A DNA stretch of 64,000 bases from Saccharomyces paradoxus. Lineage: Eukaryota > Ascomycota > Saccharomycetes > Saccharomycetales > Saccharomycetaceae. The DNA is taken from NCBI RefSeq assembly GCF_002079055.1, contig NC_047501.1:930001-994000 (forward strand). The letters run 5' to 3'. The translations under genes were made by a program, and so were the position numbers. Positions 1 through 9,446 of this stretch are shown here, piece by piece; position 1 is the stretch's first letter; every line of letters begins with the position of its first letter. The notes under the pieces were generated by a model. It did not search any database. It saw only the letters and a program-made list of their open reading frames with translations, and was not told the origin of the DNA.

Positions 1-2327
1 TAAAGAAGGACACTGAATTCATTCGTAAAGAACTAAGCATCTCCTCTCCAAAAAACAAACAAACCAGTGTGAGGGACTTATTACACTACAAATCTGCAAG
101 TTTGAGACATAATAAATATACGCCAAATTATTTTGCCGATTCGCTATACTCTTCGGTCAATAATACTGTATTAGAAAGTATCTGCCCAGAAAGAATAATC
201 TCTTATACTAAGAATGAAGAATACAATTTATTACACACGATTACACTGGTTGATGATTTTAGTTCTATTCATGCTTTGAAAAGATTGAAAAATTTGTTGC
301 ATATCTCATTTGTTGGTGTTAGGATGAGAATCATTCATATAGGTGATATTTCAGACACTTGGCTTCAATTGCGTGGTAGCTTTTCCCAAAAAGATCCGAT
401 AGGCCCAGTAAATACACTTATTGACGCCTTGAAATTTAAAAAGGGAAAAAGTCACACACGCACAAAAATTAGCTTAAACAGGTTGGGCCTTCATAAATGG
501 CTTCCTGATATTCCATTATTTGAATTGGGGAAGGGTTCATTTATTGCTTTGAACGGTCGCTTTATTCATCTTGATCAAAATGAAGTACCAGAAACAAAGC
601 ATTTCGAAGCAATAATAAAAAGAGAAGCTGTAAGAACTATCGATTCAGTCTTCGCCCTAGACTTACTTTTCCCAGGTTTTTCACAGGAAAGAATCGATCC
701 TGATTTAATAGAAATGATATCCTCTATTCTAACTAAGTTATTTTACCAAGGCACGCATATATACGGTAATGGCATCGATTATACCACTGAAAGTAGCTTG
801 CCAAGAATGGATTTGAATCAGTTTTTTGAACCTAATAATTTGACAATGTTCGAAGATGGAAAATCAGCTCCTATTGATTTATTGCTAATTTTAGACCCAC
901 TTGAAGAGAGATCACAAATGATTCTCTCTCTTGTTGAGCAATTTAAGTCTTTGAAATTTGTTAATACTCAAGTAGTTTTAATGCCGACGCTGGAATTAAA
1001 CGTTGTCCCCATTAGAAGAATATATGTTGATAACGCAGAGATTGTCAAATCAATAACTTCTGAGAATAGCAAGTCGGATCCAGGAGTAGATATCGAAATG
1101 AATGTCCCTAATTATTTCATCGTAGACAACAATCATCGGCTAAAAAAATTGCTCATAGAATTACATGTGTTTTCTAACAAAACAGTTCTTTCAGCTGGCA
1201 ATATTGATGGTATAGGGGGTGTATGTCTAGCACTTGCCGATGCTGCGGGGAACATCATCGACAAAACTACAACAATGAAAACCTTTGGTTATGGACAGTT
1301 CCATATCGACAAGTTTTTAAAGGGTTGCTATATAAAAAGTTGTGATTCAAGATATACTGTTCAGTCTTTTTCTACTGACGGGCATCCTGACTTCATACCA
1401 TCAAATTTACTGGATATAGTGTCGTACAACCCACAAGAAATTGCTGTGAAAATTTCAGAAGAGCCCTCACACGAGAAAGAACATGAGGAAGAAGGCGACG
1501 ATGATACAACAATCAATATTTTCACTATTTTAGAAACTGGACCGGAAGAGGAGGAAAGGTATAAGCAAATGATTTTATCCATTTTGTCTAAATGTCCCAA
1601 AACGCAGAAAGTGAATTTTTTTACTTTAGATCAGCCATTTATCTCCAACAATTTAAGAAAATCATGTGAGTACATAAATTCCTCTAGTGAAATGAGAGGC
1701 AGTGTCATTTTCTTGGATTATGAATGGCCTCGATGGTTAAGACCGCAAAGATTTTCTTTAAGGAGGAGGGATGTATCCAAGTTTCTGTTCCTAGATGTCA
1801 TTTTACCTCAAAATGTCTCCAAAATATTATATATGATCCCTACTGAAACACCACTTGATCCTTTTGACATGTTTCAATTTCAAGGCCTCAAACGTGCACC
1901 TCTAGGATTATTCCGAATGAGTGGTGATGGTTATTGGAAAGAGGGGTATTGGGAGAAAATGCTAAGGGAAAATAATTTAGAATTTTATTCTACTGAACCG
2001 GGCTTTCTTGTAAACTTAAAAAGGTTTCGTGAACTAGATGCGGGTGATAAATACAGAATTCACTATCAACGTATATCCACAGATGCCAGATCTCTTGTCA
2101 ATATTGGCCAAGATCTGGTTAACAACCTACAACTTGAGGTTCCGATTAGATCCCTGAAGAGGTCCTTCAAGAAGGAATTAGTCATTAATAATGAACTTCT
2201 TGCTAAGTGGAAAAAAAGTGTTAATATATTTGCATCCTCCCCTACGGATGAAGAAGTATCTGGAGAAAGCGATAGTAGCGAATACCAAGATTACGACAAC
2301 GCCGCTCCTCTGCATGACGAATTATAA
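1..2327 (+). CDS. KRE5: Kre5, UGGT-like ER protein for beta-1,6-glucan synthesis (5' end outside window)
   Basis: The frame is open from base 3 of the window, so the start codon lies upstream and about 775 C-terminal residues are seen; full-length Kre5 is near 1365 residues. The protein ends in His-Asp-Glu-Leu, the yeast ER-retention signal. The last 300 residues align in outline with the glucosyltransferase domain of UDP-glucose:glycoprotein glucosyltransferase (a Leu-Phe-Leu-Asp-Val start near 1785-1800). Kre5 is an essential or near-essential soluble ER protein needed for cell-wall beta-1,6-glucan. The metal-binding Asp-x-Asp expected in UGGT reads Pro-Thr-Glu at 1839-1847, which fits the known lack of UGGT activity in S. 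cerevisiae. TEA1 follows in the same direction. Identification rests on sequence, the HDEL end and synteny. Confidence 0.95.
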   Translation, partial: KKDTEFIRKELSISSPKNKQTSVRDLLHYKSASLRHNKYTPNYFADSLYSSVNNTVLESICPERIISYTKNEEYNLLHTITLVDDFSSIHALKRLKNLLHISFVGVRMRIIHIGDISDTWLQLRGSFSQKDPIGPVNTLIDALKFKKGKSHTRTKISLNRLGLHKWLPDIPLFELGKGSFIALNGRFIHLDQNEVPETKHFEAIIKREAVRTIDSVFALDLLFPGFSQERIDPDLIEMISSILTKLFYQGTHIYGNGIDYTTESSLPRMDLNQFFEPNNLTMFEDGKSAPIDLLLILDPLEERSQMILSLVEQFKSLKFVNTQVVLMPTLELNVVPIRRIYVDNAEIVKSITSENSKSDPGVDIEMNVPNYFIVDNNHRLKKLLIELHVFSNKTVLSAGNIDGIGGVCLALADAAGNIIDKTTTMKTFGYGQFHIDKFLKGCYIKSCDSRYTVQSFSTDGHPDFIPSNLLDIVSYNPQEIAVKISEEPSHEKEHEEEGDDDTTINIFTILETGPEEEERYKQMILSILSKCPKTQKVNFFTLDQPFISNNLRKSCEYINSSSEMRGSVIFLDYEWPRWLRPQRFSLRRRDVSKFLFLDVILPQNVSKILYMIPTETPLDPFDMFQFQGLKRAPLGLFRMSGDGYWKEGYWEKMLRENNLEFYSTEPGFLVNLKRFRELDAGDKYRIHYQRISTDARSLVNIGQDLVNNLQLEVPIRSLKRSFKKELVINNELLAKWKKSVNIFASSPTDEEVSGESDSSEYQDYDNAAPLHDEL

Positions 2328-2795
2328 CCACTTTTAGGAAGAAACTATTGCGCAGTGGTTCCAAGAGCATCGAAGAAGTGTTTCTGTGCATGAAGGTCCT
2401 TTCATAATTAACTACTTATGTAAGATTTAAGACGTAAAATGTCTCACAAAAAGCCTACTCAAGTAAAAAGAGAATTCTATAGAAAGAATATAGGTTCTGC
2501 CTTTTGAGGGAACAGCATAAAAGATTTTGCGTATGCTCCCATGAGTCATTGGGTTGTTTAGTGATGACAAAAGATCACAGGCAAAGTCTGTTTCGCTCTT
2601 TTTCTTTTTTTTTTTTTTCGAGCAGATTGCAATCAGCGATGAGACCAAAAATGGAAAGTAGGTATGGGCTGATGATTGCCTAAACGGTTATCAATTGCTT
2701 TATTGTAAACGCCTCTATTATATGAATAAACCTCTATTGACTCTCTTTATTAATATTTAAATAGGCAGAGAATATAGTATCATCTGGACCAAAAA
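2328..2795. other. KRE5-TEA1 intergenic region
   Basis: No gene seen. It contains a T-rich tract at about 2599-2618 and a GCGATGAG (PAC-type) octamer at 2636-2643, about 155 bp upstream of TEA1. The octamer has no RRPE partner nearby, so its role is unclear. Short frames here are interrupted and resemble nothing known. Confidence 0.5.
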
Positions 2796-5075
2796 ATGAC
2801 AGCGCCATTGTGGCAAAATAAGAATGAGAAAAAGCACACAGTTAAAAGAGCGTTATCAACGGATATGACCAGCAACATTTTAAGTAGCACAAACGCGAGC
2901 TCAAACGAAGAAAATTCTAGAAGTTCTTCTGCTGCCAATGTACGGTCCGGAACAGCTGCAAATACACTTGTTAATGGCAGCAGCACTAGAAAGAGGCTTG
3001 CATGCACTAATTGTAGAAATAGAAGGAAAAAATGTGATTTAGGCTTTCCCTGTGGTAACTGTTCTAGGTTGGAATTGGTTTGTAATGTTAATGACGAGGA
3101 CTTAAGAAAAAAACGGTACACCAATAAATATGTGAAGTCTTTGGAAAGCCATATTGCTCAGCTGGAGACCAACTTAAAAAATCTCGTTCAGAAGATCTAC
3201 CCTGATGACGAACAAATGCTGAATCGAATGATGGTAGGAGATGTATTGTCAGCTCTTCCAGATACTTCCCAAGTCTCAATCAACTATACTGACCAAACTC
3301 CCTCCCTTCCAATTCCCGCAACTAGAGGTACATTCATTATTGATAATGATAAGGTTAGTCAACCTCTACCGTCCTTTGACCAACAAACAGAGCGCTCCAC
3401 TTTAAATTCAGGTCTTTTCAACACCCAAAAGCAAAATTTTGGAGAGTCTCTTGATGATCAGCTACTTTTACGAAGATCGATAACACCACAAGGTGAAAAA
3501 AAGAAGAAGCCGTTAGTAAAGGGCAGTCTTTATCCTGAAGGACCTGTGAGTTACAAACGGAAGCAACCAGTAAAATCGGACAGTTTGTTGCCTGCGTCTT
3601 CATTAACAGCTGCTGCAGATCCATCTACATTTTCAGATGGCATAACCGTCAGTAATCCCACCCTAGTTAATGGTGAACTGAAGAAACGCATATCCGATTT
3701 GAAGACCACTGTAATTGTAAGAGGACTGAATGACGATAATCCCAACTCTATTAATAATGATCCCAGGATCTTGAAATCACTTTCTAATTTTTATAAGTGG
3801 TTGTATCCTGGTTATTTTATTTTTGTTCACAGAGAAAGTTTTCTTTATGGCTTCTTCAATCACTCCAAGAATAACTATGAAGACTCAAGTTACTGTTCTG
3901 TCGAATTGATATATGCCATGTGTGCCGTGGGTTCGAGGCTTACTCCGGACCTACAAGAATATTCAGAAGTATATTATCAGCGAAGCAAGAAGACTTTATT
4001 ACAGCTCGTCTTTGATGAGCAAAGTACAGCCCGTATCACAACAGTACAAGCGCTATTTTGCTTAGCCTTTTACGAATTGGGGAAGGGCAATAATCAATTG
4101 GGGTGGTATTTCTCCGGTCTAGCTATCAGGGTCGGCTACGACATGGGGTTTCAATTGGACCCTAAAGTATGGTACGTTGATGATAACAATCTACAGTTAA
4201 CCCAAAGTGAGTTGGAAATAAGATCAAGGATTTACTGGGGTTGCTACATAGCGGATCATTTTATTTGTTTAATGTTGGGCAGAACGTCCACATTAAGCGT
4301 CAGTAACTCAACAATGCCAGAATCAGATGAACTACCAGAAGTCAATGGCACGGAAGAGTTTAGGTTTATTGGAAGACATGTTTTACAGATATCCTTGCCT
4401 CTGAAAAACTTGATAATTTTGTCCAGGCTTGTACAAATATTCACCTCTAAAATTTTCATCGAGTCGGAAGATATAGCACAAAAACTAAAGTATTTGAATA
4501 CTTTCAACTCTCAGGTCTACAACTGGAGACAATCTCTACCTGAATTCTTGCAATGGTCCAAAACACTCATCGATAACGATGACGTATCTACAGATCCCAC
4601 CATATCTTACTTCTGGTATTGCTACTATATAGTTCGGCTTACCTTCAACAAGCCATTCATAGAAGACTCCCAAGAATCAGAAACGGTAGTTATAGAGATC
4701 ATTGATGACTTGAAGACTTTGCTGGACAATTTCGGGAAGAAATTCGGAAACTATACGAAGGGAAATCTCTATCAGCTTTACTCATGCCTGTTGGCCATCA
4801 ACTGTTTAAAGAAGCTAAAGGAAGTCCGTTCTAGTGAGCAAGACTCATGGAATGCACAGTTGGAATTTTTTAATCATATCTTCTACACACAACTATATCC
4901 CGCATATGATCTGCCGAAAAAGCTGCAGGAGGATACCGAGCTGGAAACAGAACAAGAAAACCAAATGTTGAATCAAGTTGGAAATATAAACTACACGCAC
5001 GATTTCTCACTCTCCCACGAAATCGATGATCTGATCAGAGAGTTGTTTGGAGTGGGCACACCTCAAAAGCTCTGA
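2796..5075 (+). CDS. TEA1: Tea1, Zn2Cys6 transcription activator
   Basis: 759 residues, the same length as S. cerevisiae Tea1, which was identified as an activator binding the Ty1 enhancer region. A Zn(II)2Cys6 cluster has cysteines at 70, 73, 80, 86, 89 and 96, with the basic Arg-Asn-Arg-Arg-Lys-Lys between the second and third. A short coiled-coil-like dimerisation stretch follows (about residues 110-140). A fungal-specific transcription factor middle homology region covers roughly residues 320-560 (Trp/Tyr-rich, with a Gly-x-Ala-Ile-Arg-like segment). The ATG at 2796 is the first in frame and gives the family length. The protein acts in the nucleus. The window also contains a Ty1 relic, but nothing links it to Tea1 beyond the known name. 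Confidence 0.95.
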   Translation: MTAPLWQNKNEKKHTVKRALSTDMTSNILSSTNASSNEENSRSSSAANVRSGTAANTLVNGSSTRKRLACTNCRNRRKKCDLGFPCGNCSRLELVCNVNDEDLRKKRYTNKYVKSLESHIAQLETNLKNLVQKIYPDDEQMLNRMMVGDVLSALPDTSQVSINYTDQTPSLPIPATRGTFIIDNDKVSQPLPSFDQQTERSTLNSGLFNTQKQNFGESLDDQLLLRRSITPQGEKKKKPLVKGSLYPEGPVSYKRKQPVKSDSLLPASSLTAAADPSTFSDGITVSNPTLVNGELKKRISDLKTTVIVRGLNDDNPNSINNDPRILKSLSNFYKWLYPGYFIFVHRESFLYGFFNHSKNNYEDSSYCSVELIYAMCAVGSRLTPDLQEYSEVYYQRSKKTLLQLVFDEQSTARITTVQALFCLAFYELGKGNNQLGWYFSGLAIRVGYDMGFQLDPKVWYVDDNNLQLTQSELEIRSRIYWGCYIADHFICLMLGRTSTLSVSNSTMPESDELPEVNGTEEFRFIGRHVLQISLPLKNLIILSRLVQIFTSKIFIESEDIAQKLKYLNTFNSQVYNWRQSLPEFLQWSKTLIDNDDVSTDPTISYFWYCYYIVRLTFNKPFIEDSQESETVVIEIIDDLKTLLDNFGKKFGNYTKGNLYQLYSCLLAINCLKKLKEVRSSEQDSWNAQLEFFNHIFYTQLYPAYDLPKKLQEDTELETEQENQMLNQVGNINYTHDFSLSHEIDDLIRELFGVGTPQKL

Positions 5076-5103
5076 CCATTCTTGTACTTGTCATCTTTGC
5101 GTA

Positions 5104-5113
5104 TCGGCGGCTA
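5104..5113 (-). promoter_or_regulatory. URS1 (Ume6-type) site upstream of YOR338W
   Basis: The + strand reads TCGGCGGCTA, the exact reverse complement of the URS1 core TAGCCGCCGA bound by Ume6. It lies about 240 bp upstream of the YOR338W start and just 3' of TEA1. The match is seen directly; regulation of YOR338W by Ume6 is inference. Confidence 0.6.
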
Positions 5114-5349
5114 AAAGGCGATGCGGTGCACAGGCGCGGGGTCCCTGGGAAAAAGAAATGTTCAAATTAACATTTCTTTTTCTTGTTTTGTGGCTCTTCT
5201 AGAAGGATTTTTAATCAGCATAGCCTGGGTTAAAAATTTTACCGGATCTTATATATCTAGGACACTTCCTCTAGTTTAAATATTTAAGAAACATCATAGA
5301 GAATCAAAGCATAATAAACATTAGAAGAAACATTTTTATCTCGACTGCG

Positions 5350-6441
5350 ATGCTAGATAACATGCAATTTCATTCTCCTGCACCGGAACATCCTCAACTG
5401 AATGCGGGTATTAACGGAAATCCCGCTTCCCATAAACTAGGTTACAAATTACATCAGCAAGTACAGAAATTGGCTGTGGTCAGGAATAATATTGAAGAGA
5501 GATTGAACTCGATGGAATCCCCACATGGACAGATATCCGATGGTAACGTTGTCCGTGCTTTGGACGCAAGTGTCGATGACTACCTGATACCTTCACCTCC
5601 ATTGTCGCCCAAGCTGAGACATTGCCCCATAATAAACCAATCTCAATTGATCGGTGTGAAAAGCGATCATAGGGAGCTCATCATGTTGACCCCCGTTTGG
5701 GAAGCAGGCTTGAACTCTCAGAAGTATAATCATAATACGAGGAATTTCTTATCGCAATATAGTTTCTTCCGAGATATGAAAACAACGAAAAGGATTCCTG
5801 CCAAGGAGAATAGGAGACTGAAAATGGTAAAGCCTGTTGCGAACTTGGAAGTACTGCCCAAGAGAAGGAGATACGACAGGAAGATTAAGAGAAGATCAAG
5901 GGAGCTGTACGGTGATGATGGAAACGGATCAGAAAACTATGACGAAGAAAGTGGTCAAGAAATTCCAGTTAGATCAGTGACTCCGATACGTCAAGTTAAG
6001 AAGTCTCTCCATACTATTTCTTCACCATTGGCCTCTCAAGGTGTAGTGAATAATGTCCCCAAGTATATTCCAAGCATGTCGTGGGAAAAGTTACCGGATT
6101 ACTCTCCACCTCTGCATACTTTGCCCAATGGCAATAATAAAGTTTTAAAAGTGGAATGGAAGGGCTCTTCAATGGACTTAAGTCAGGATCCTCTCAGACA
6201 GCGTTTGCATCCTGCAGAATTGGTTCTCGCACAGATCTTGAGACTTCCATGTGATCTTTATCTGGACTCTAAAAGAAGGTTCTTCTTAGAGAAAGTCCAT
6301 AGATTTAAAAAGGGATTGCCGTTCAGGAGAACGGATGCTCAAAAGGCTTGCAGAATAGACGTTAATAAAGCATCGAGGCTATTTGCTGCGTTTGAAAAGG
6401 TAGGTTGGTTACAGGATAAACAATTTGAAAAGTACTTATGA
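5350..6441 (+). CDS. YOR338W: YOR338W-type SWIRM-domain protein, Fun19 relative
   Basis: 363 residues, equal to the S. cerevisiae YOR338W product, whose function is not established and which is related to Fun19. The C-terminal 90 residues (about 275-363) form a SWIRM-type helical domain: a Leu-His-Pro-Ala-Glu-Leu start, an acidic/basic central helix, and a terminal Ala-Ser-Arg-Leu-Phe ... Val-Gly-Trp-Leu. SWIRM domains occur in chromatin proteins. The N-terminal half is low complexity, with a basic cluster near residues 170-190 that could be a nuclear localisation signal. The start at 5350 is the first ATG. A URS1 site sits 240 bp upstream. The 3' end faces UBC11. Confidence 0.93.
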   Translation: MLDNMQFHSPAPEHPQLNAGINGNPASHKLGYKLHQQVQKLAVVRNNIEERLNSMESPHGQISDGNVVRALDASVDDYLIPSPPLSPKLRHCPIINQSQLIGVKSDHRELIMLTPVWEAGLNSQKYNHNTRNFLSQYSFFRDMKTTKRIPAKENRRLKMVKPVANLEVLPKRRRYDRKIKRRSRELYGDDGNGSENYDEESGQEIPVRSVTPIRQVKKSLHTISSPLASQGVVNNVPKYIPSMSWEKLPDYSPPLHTLPNGNNKVLKVEWKGSSMDLSQDPLRQRLHPAELVLAQILRLPCDLYLDSKRRFFLEKVHRFKKGLPFRRTDAQKACRIDVNKASRLFAAFEKVGWLQDKQFEKYL

Positions 6442-6796
6442 GAAAGGTGGTGCACCTTTGTAATAACGTATTGTTTCATCGTTAAGTGGGTAAATTTGAT
6501 AGGTACGGAATATAATAGTCTCACTGAGTAATGCAGAGATGAGGCATTTAAATGGTTAAGGTTAAGGTTACGGTTTTTTCTATTCTTAGAACACATTCGA
6601 TATATTTTTATTTATGGTTTTTTATATAGATTCGTTTATATATGAGGATTTGTCTTTACATTAAGTATTTTTTCGATTGTTATGTTATCAATTTTGTTAC
6701 TGAACTATTACGGGTTGTGAACGCCGCAGAAAATTGCCAAGAGTTTAAGAGCCTAAAATTTCTTTCTTATCATTTCTTCACCTGACTTTTGTCCAC
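6442..6796. other. Convergent YOR338W/UBC11 3' region
   Basis: Gene-free convergent spacer. AT-rich, with TATATA and TTTATTT runs (6600-6680) typical of yeast 3' processing signals. No RNA gene or repeat seen. Confidence 0.5.
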
Positions 6797-7267
6797 TCAG
6801 CAATCGTCGATTTCTTCATAACAGATCAGAACCTTTTTTCTGTATTCCTCCATATCTGTATCCCAAAGCTCCGCTGCCACAGCATTCAGTGGAGATCTGT
6901 TATTTGGTTCACCTAGTAAGGATTGCAATGACAACAGGATTGTTTCTACGTTATACACTGCGGACCATTTCTCTTTCAAAATATCCAAACAAATGTTGCC
7001 ACTTTTATCCACGTTTGGATGCCACATTGGACTCAGGAATTTCACCTTTGGCGGGTGGAAAGGATAGTTTTGAGAAAAGTTTAATGAAATCTTGAATCTA
7101 AGGTCACTATAAGGTGTTTCTTCAGGGCCTGTAATATAACCTACCCAATATGTTAAATCATCATCGTCTACAGGAAACGCACTAATACTTTCTGTTGTAG
7201 AACTAAGTAGCTGTAGCAGCTCATTCTGTAAGCGCTTTGTCACGCAACCACTTTCTTGACCTGGCAT
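6797..7267 (-). CDS. UBC11: Ubc11, E2 ubiquitin-conjugating enzyme
   Basis: 156 residues, as in S. cerevisiae, and almost entirely a UBC fold. The His-Pro-Asn motif is at 83-85 and the catalytic cysteine at 93 in the context Gly-Asn-Ile-Cys-Leu-Asp-Ile-Leu, followed by Trp-Ser and Leu-Leu-Gly-Glu-Pro-Asn. Ubc11 is the yeast protein most like animal UbcH10/E2-C, the anaphase-promoting-complex E2, but in yeast it is not essential. The N-terminus and the segment around residues 49-74 appear more diverged than the active-site half. The ATG at 7267 gives the family length. Convergent with YOR338W. Confidence 0.95.
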   Translation of the reverse strand: MPGQESGCVTKRLQNELLQLLSSTTESISAFPVDDDDLTYWVGYITGPEETPYSDLRFKISLNFSQNYPFHPPKVKFLSPMWHPNVDKSGNICLDILKEKWSAVYNVETILLSLQSLLGEPNNRSPLNAVAAELWDTDMEEYRKKVLICYEEIDDC

Positions 7268-7664
7268 TCTCTCCTGGCAAGCCTTAAATCACACGGGTTT
7301 TGTGCATTTAAAAGTATCAATAAGATATAAGATACAAACTTTCCTCCGATATTGGACATCTCATTTATTGCAGGGCCAGAAAACATGTTTTGTGTCACTT
7401 TTTTCTGTATTAATCAACGCTTTTTCCTTGAAAATCTCACCATAATTATGACATCATTAAAAAGAGAACATTAACGTGGAGGCTAAAGCAAAAATAATTC
7501 AGAATATACTTCAATATTGTTAATTTATTATCGAACTTGTCGCGAATTAACTAAATGTGCAGGACTAACGACTATCAGCATTGCAATAATGTACAATTAT
7601 TTATATTATCCTATATCAATAACGTAGATCTCTATTTATGTTAAATTTTCTCATTTTCCCCGTC
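7268..7664. other. UBC11 promoter / RPA43 3' region
   Basis: Spacer between two minus-strand genes, AT-rich. No distinct site could be assigned with confidence and no coding potential is seen. Confidence 0.45.
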
Positions 7665-8645
7665 CTAATCACTATCACTCGATTCATCATCGTCGCTTTC
7701 ACTGGTGTTTTCCTCGTATACAATCTCGGAACCATTGTCTTCTTTCACTTCAGGTAGGTCTAGTTCCCTGTGGCTCTCCTTGTTTTCGGTAGAAACTTCG
7801 TCATCAAATACAATCTTCTTGTTTGAAACTATAGGTAAACTTTCAGCTTGGGAACGGGAGCTGTTATAGCCGTTACCTTCTTCATCGGCATCGCTTATTA
7901 ATGTACCATCCACAGAAACAACTCTTCCTGTAGTATGAACATTTCTCACCGTGAACCTCAATTTACCGTCAATAGGTTCACCATTGGAGTCTACCCAGTG
8001 ACCTAAAGATCTATTACCAAAGGAAAATTTGCCCAGACTATTGCTTCCACCGTTGCTGTCCTTATTTTCTTCGTTATTATTGTTACCATTATCTTCATCT
8101 GCGTTCACCACGTCGGCATCTTCTTCCATGTCGTTATGGACAAAGGTCCAATCCATAGGGATATTATTCTTTTTGATACTGGCATTAAACGCATCATGAA
8201 TCAAAAGACCAATATGTGAAGCGGATTGAATGAAAATGTAACCTTCTAAAACATCTCCAACTTGTGGCTGCCAAACGTACAGATTTACGTGGCACCAAGT
8301 AAAACCGAAAGGGGTATCTGGTGTAATTTTTATTAATTTTTCTGATGCATCAACTTTGCTTAAAGGATCAGCATCAAGAATCTTCAAACCTTCATAACCT
8401 AGGACAACACCTCCAACTTTGTTATTATATTTCATTACTAATGGGTTCAAGTGCTGCTTCATGATACCTTGCAAGGGATTTTCTAGATACATTGGTGCCA
8501 AAGAAACATAGAGAGCGATGGGAACACGCACTATACAGTTGGAAGTTCCATCTTTCTCATCAATTGGGTTTGTAACCTGTTTTTTGTGTTTCTTGATGAA
8601 TCCTACGGCTTCGCGGTTCTCGTTGGCTCTTTTTACTTGTGACAT
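7665..8645 (-). CDS. RPA43: Rpa43, RNA polymerase I stalk subunit A43
   Basis: 326 residues, identical in length to S. cerevisiae A43. The N-terminal half holds the Rpb7/Rpc25-like tip domain (about 35-125) and an OB-fold (about 126-250), which contains a low-complexity Asn/Asp-rich loop near residues 175-205. The C-terminus is acidic and Ser-rich, ending in an Asp/Ser run. A43 forms the Pol I stalk with A14 and recruits Rrn3 to the rDNA promoter in the nucleolus. It is transcribed divergently from RPA190, the largest Pol I subunit, across an 801-bp gap, a natural arrangement for co-expression. The start at 8645 is the first ATG. Confidence 0.97.
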   Translation of the reverse strand: MSQVKRANENREAVGFIKKHKKQVTNPIDEKDGTSNCIVRVPIALYVSLAPMYLENPLQGIMKQHLNPLVMKYNNKVGGVVLGYEGLKILDADPLSKVDASEKLIKITPDTPFGFTWCHVNLYVWQPQVGDVLEGYIFIQSASHIGLLIHDAFNASIKKNNIPMDWTFVHNDMEEDADVVNADEDNGNNNNEENKDSNGGSNSLGKFSFGNRSLGHWVDSNGEPIDGKLRFTVRNVHTTGRVVSVDGTLISDADEEGNGYNSSRSQAESLPIVSNKKIVFDDEVSTENKESHRELDLPEVKEDNGSEIVYEENTSESDDDESSDSD

Positions 8646-9220
8646 GATTCACTTCCGTCTCTTATATTTCCACTAGTATTTTATATAAGCAAAACAACGA
8701 GGGAGCCTAGAACGTTAGTTCTTTCGGCTCTATCTTATTGTAAACCTCCACCACATTATCCTACTAGCGATGCCATTAGTATTTCATTGCAGAAAAATTT
8801 TTTTTCAAAACACCCATACACCCGCATCGGTATTTTGTCATTCCCTGACGACAGTAATATTTGCCGTCAAGAAAGCATACAAAGGCGGCACTTAGAAGTA
8901 GGTAAGGATTCTGCCAAGTTTCCCAGGACAAAAATATATCCATTACTGCATCTTGATTAATGGGAACTTACCTTCGCAGTTGACTTCAACTTTACAAGAA
9001 CAAAACATATCCACGTCGTAATCCTTGTCCGCTTTCGGAAGAGCCCAGGAATCATACCTTTCACCGTGTCAGATCTCTCTAACTTCTCTTATAATTAAAA
9101 TTAGTTAACTTAGAAATCATGGAGAGTGGATGTAAGGCGTTGCGCTTTCATATAATTAGCATGCTTATTTTTCTTAGTTAGCTCCTATTATTACCCGTTT
9201 TCTTCGGTAATATTTTATAG

Positions 9221-9232
9221 TGAAAAATTTTT
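9221..9232 (+). promoter_or_regulatory. RRPE element of RPA190
   Basis: TGAAAAATTTTT, a consensus ribosomal RNA processing element bound by Stb3, 215 bp upstream of RPA190 and about 40 bp from a PAC site. Confidence 0.75.
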
Positions 9233-9273
9233 GGTAAAAAAAAAAAAAAAAGAAAAATTTTTTTATTTCAAAT

Positions 9274-9281
9274 CTCATCGC
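9274..9281 (-). promoter_or_regulatory. PAC element of RPA190
   Basis: The + strand reads CTCATCGC, the reverse complement of GCGATGAG (Polymerase A and C box, bound by Dot6/Tod6). It lies 166 bp upstream of the RPA190 ATG. PAC takes its name from Pol I and Pol III subunit genes, so the context fits. Confidence 0.8.
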
Positions 9282-9446
9282 ATCTCTTAGAAAGGTTTCT
9301 TATGCTTACTTAAACTCTTCGTCAAAAGCAAAGATACCGCGCTAATAATTCTGGTCTTAGGTATCCATTAACTATACAGTTGAACGTTATCCTTTTTCTG
9401 CTTTTTTTTTGCCGTACTTCGATTATAAATAAAGCAAGAAATAAAA

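Larger units (their letters stand above)
8646..9446. promoter_or_regulatory. Divergent RPA43-RPA190 promoter region
   Basis: 801-bp divergent intergenic region between two RNA polymerase I subunit genes. It contains an RRPE-like GAAAAATTTTT near 8792-8802 on the RPA43 side, plus a full RRPE and PAC pair on the RPA190 side (annotated separately). A long A tract lies at about 9237-9251. No ORF or RNA gene is visible. Confidence 0.7.

Noticed and set aside
2550-2675. Possible C/D snoRNA (TGATGA-like and CTGA motifs) upstream of TEA1
   Set aside because: The spacing is poor, there is no terminal stem and no guide complementarity could be shown; the motifs are short enough for chance.
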